Positions 5,938 to 6,281 of a stretch of DNA of 6,281 bases are shown here, piece after piece. The number at the start of each line of letters is the position of its first letter. Position 1 is the first letter of the stretch. Both the position numbers and the translations under genes were made by a program. The notes beneath the pieces were generated by a model that had not been told where the DNA came from, did not search any database, and saw only the letters and a list, made by a program, of their open reading frames with translations. This DNA comes from a bacterium (GTDB taxonomy: Bacteria; NPL-UPA2; JAGMAN01). The stretch spans positions 1-6,281 of the forward strand of contig JAGMAN010000111.1 in assembly GCA_023130215.1 (NCBI GenBank), given 5' to 3'.

Positions 5938-6281
5938 CTATCAATCTCCTCTATCACTTGATTGAAGAGGCTTCTGAATTTACCCTTCCAATGGGGTTTA
6001 TCGGCAACGATGGGGATTCCTCTCGAATAAGCCATGGCAATTTCTCTATCCATGGGAATGTGCATCAAAATGGGAATTCTTTCCCGCTGACAATACCCCT
6101 TAACTTTCTCATCGCCGACATCGGCTCGGTTGATAACTATTCCAAAGGGAATCTGGAGAATCCTCAGAACCTCCACTGCTAAAATCAGGTCATTCAACCC
6201 AAAGGGAGTGGGTTCTGTGACCAGGATGCAAAAATCGCTTCCTTTTACAGCCTCTATTACCGGACAGGAAGTTCCAGGAGG
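5934..6281 (-). CDS. C-terminal part of a second MinD-like ATPase (partial, runs off right edge)
   Basis: The open frame continues without a stop to base 6281, giving 115 visible residues, so the start lies outside the window. A TTG at 6197 is internal, because conserved sequence precedes it. The visible part begins PPGTSCPVIEAV, the Walker B region of the MinD/COG1149 group, followed by FCILVTEPTPFGLNDL and GIVINRADVG. It aligns in plan with the next gene (PPGIGCPV, VVTEPTLSGLHD, LINKYDL), so the two are paralogues. The N-terminal P-loop and any ferredoxin insert are not visible. Its stop overlaps the next ATPase's GTG by four bases, and the ribosome site for that gene lies inside this one. 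Heterodimer formation between the two ATPases is plausible from the pairing but is inference. Confidence 0.9.
   Translation of the reverse strand, partial: PPGTSCPVIEAVKGSDFCILVTEPTPFGLNDLILAVEVLRILQIPFGIVINRADVGDEKVKGYCQRERIPILMHIPMDREIAMAYSRGIPIVADKPHWKGKFRSLFNQVIEEIDR
5946..5951 (-). promoter_or_regulatory. Ribosome binding site of the ferredoxin-ATPase inside the upstream gene
   Basis: The minus strand has GAGGAG eight bases before the GTG at 5937, within the last codons of the upstream ATPase. It supports the GTG start and, with the GTGA overlap, translational coupling of the two paralogous ATPases. Confidence 0.65.

Noticed and set aside
5934-6197. Right-edge ATPase read as a complete 87-residue protein from a TTG at 6197
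   Set aside because: The same frame is open to 6281 and encodes conserved PPGTSCPV and VTEPTPFG upstream of the TTG, so the gene is truncated by the window edge.

Overview
The window looks like a compact anaerobic-metabolism gene cluster from a bacterium. Every supportable gene lies on the minus strand, so transcription runs from position 6281 toward position 1. Shine-Dalgarno sequences of the AGGAGG type, a bacterial-type peptide deformylase and a classical thioredoxin point to Bacteria. The CooC-type nickel ATPase, the corrinoid-protein reductive activator and the ferredoxin-containing MinD-like ATPases point to a strict anaerobe that uses carbon monoxide dehydrogenase and corrinoid methyl transfer (Wood-Ljungdahl chemistry). 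I cannot place it in a phylum from sequence alone; an uncultured anaerobic lineage is likely but is inference.

Right part (6281 to 4097): the C-terminal part of one MinD-like ATPase runs off the right edge. A complete paralogous ATPase with two inserted 4Fe-4S motifs follows, overlapping it by a GTGA junction. After 29 bases comes a radical SAM protein with a C-terminal winged-helix-like tail. Middle (4100 to 1973): peptide deformylase starts at a second GTGA overlap, and a RACo/DUF4445-type activator with an N-terminal 2Fe-2S domain follows 10 bases later. Left part (1973 to 1): thioredoxin, then CooC, then, after a 71-base gap, a six-helix membrane protein of unknown function. After a further 90-base gap, the first 21 codons of a flavoprotein, probably thioredoxin reductase, run off the left edge.

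Spacing from 6281 down to 829 is tight (two 4-base overlaps and gaps of 10 to 44 bases), so these genes probably form one transcription unit. The common theme is maturation and reductive repair of oxygen-sensitive metalloenzymes. CooC serves nickel insertion into CO dehydrogenase. The RACo-like protein re-reduces Co(II) corrinoid. Thioredoxin (and its likely reductase) supplies thiol reduction. The ferredoxin-ATPases and radical SAM protein are iron-sulfur proteins of unsettled role. None of the catalytic CODH/ACS subunits is in the window.

No RNA genes, CRISPR array, insertion sequence or convincing intrinsic terminator was seen. No gene-free stretch reaches 300 bases; the longest gap is 90 bases. 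The most interesting items are the unknown His-rich membrane protein, the apparently shortened RACo architecture, and a GC-rich palindromic patch inside the radical SAM gene.
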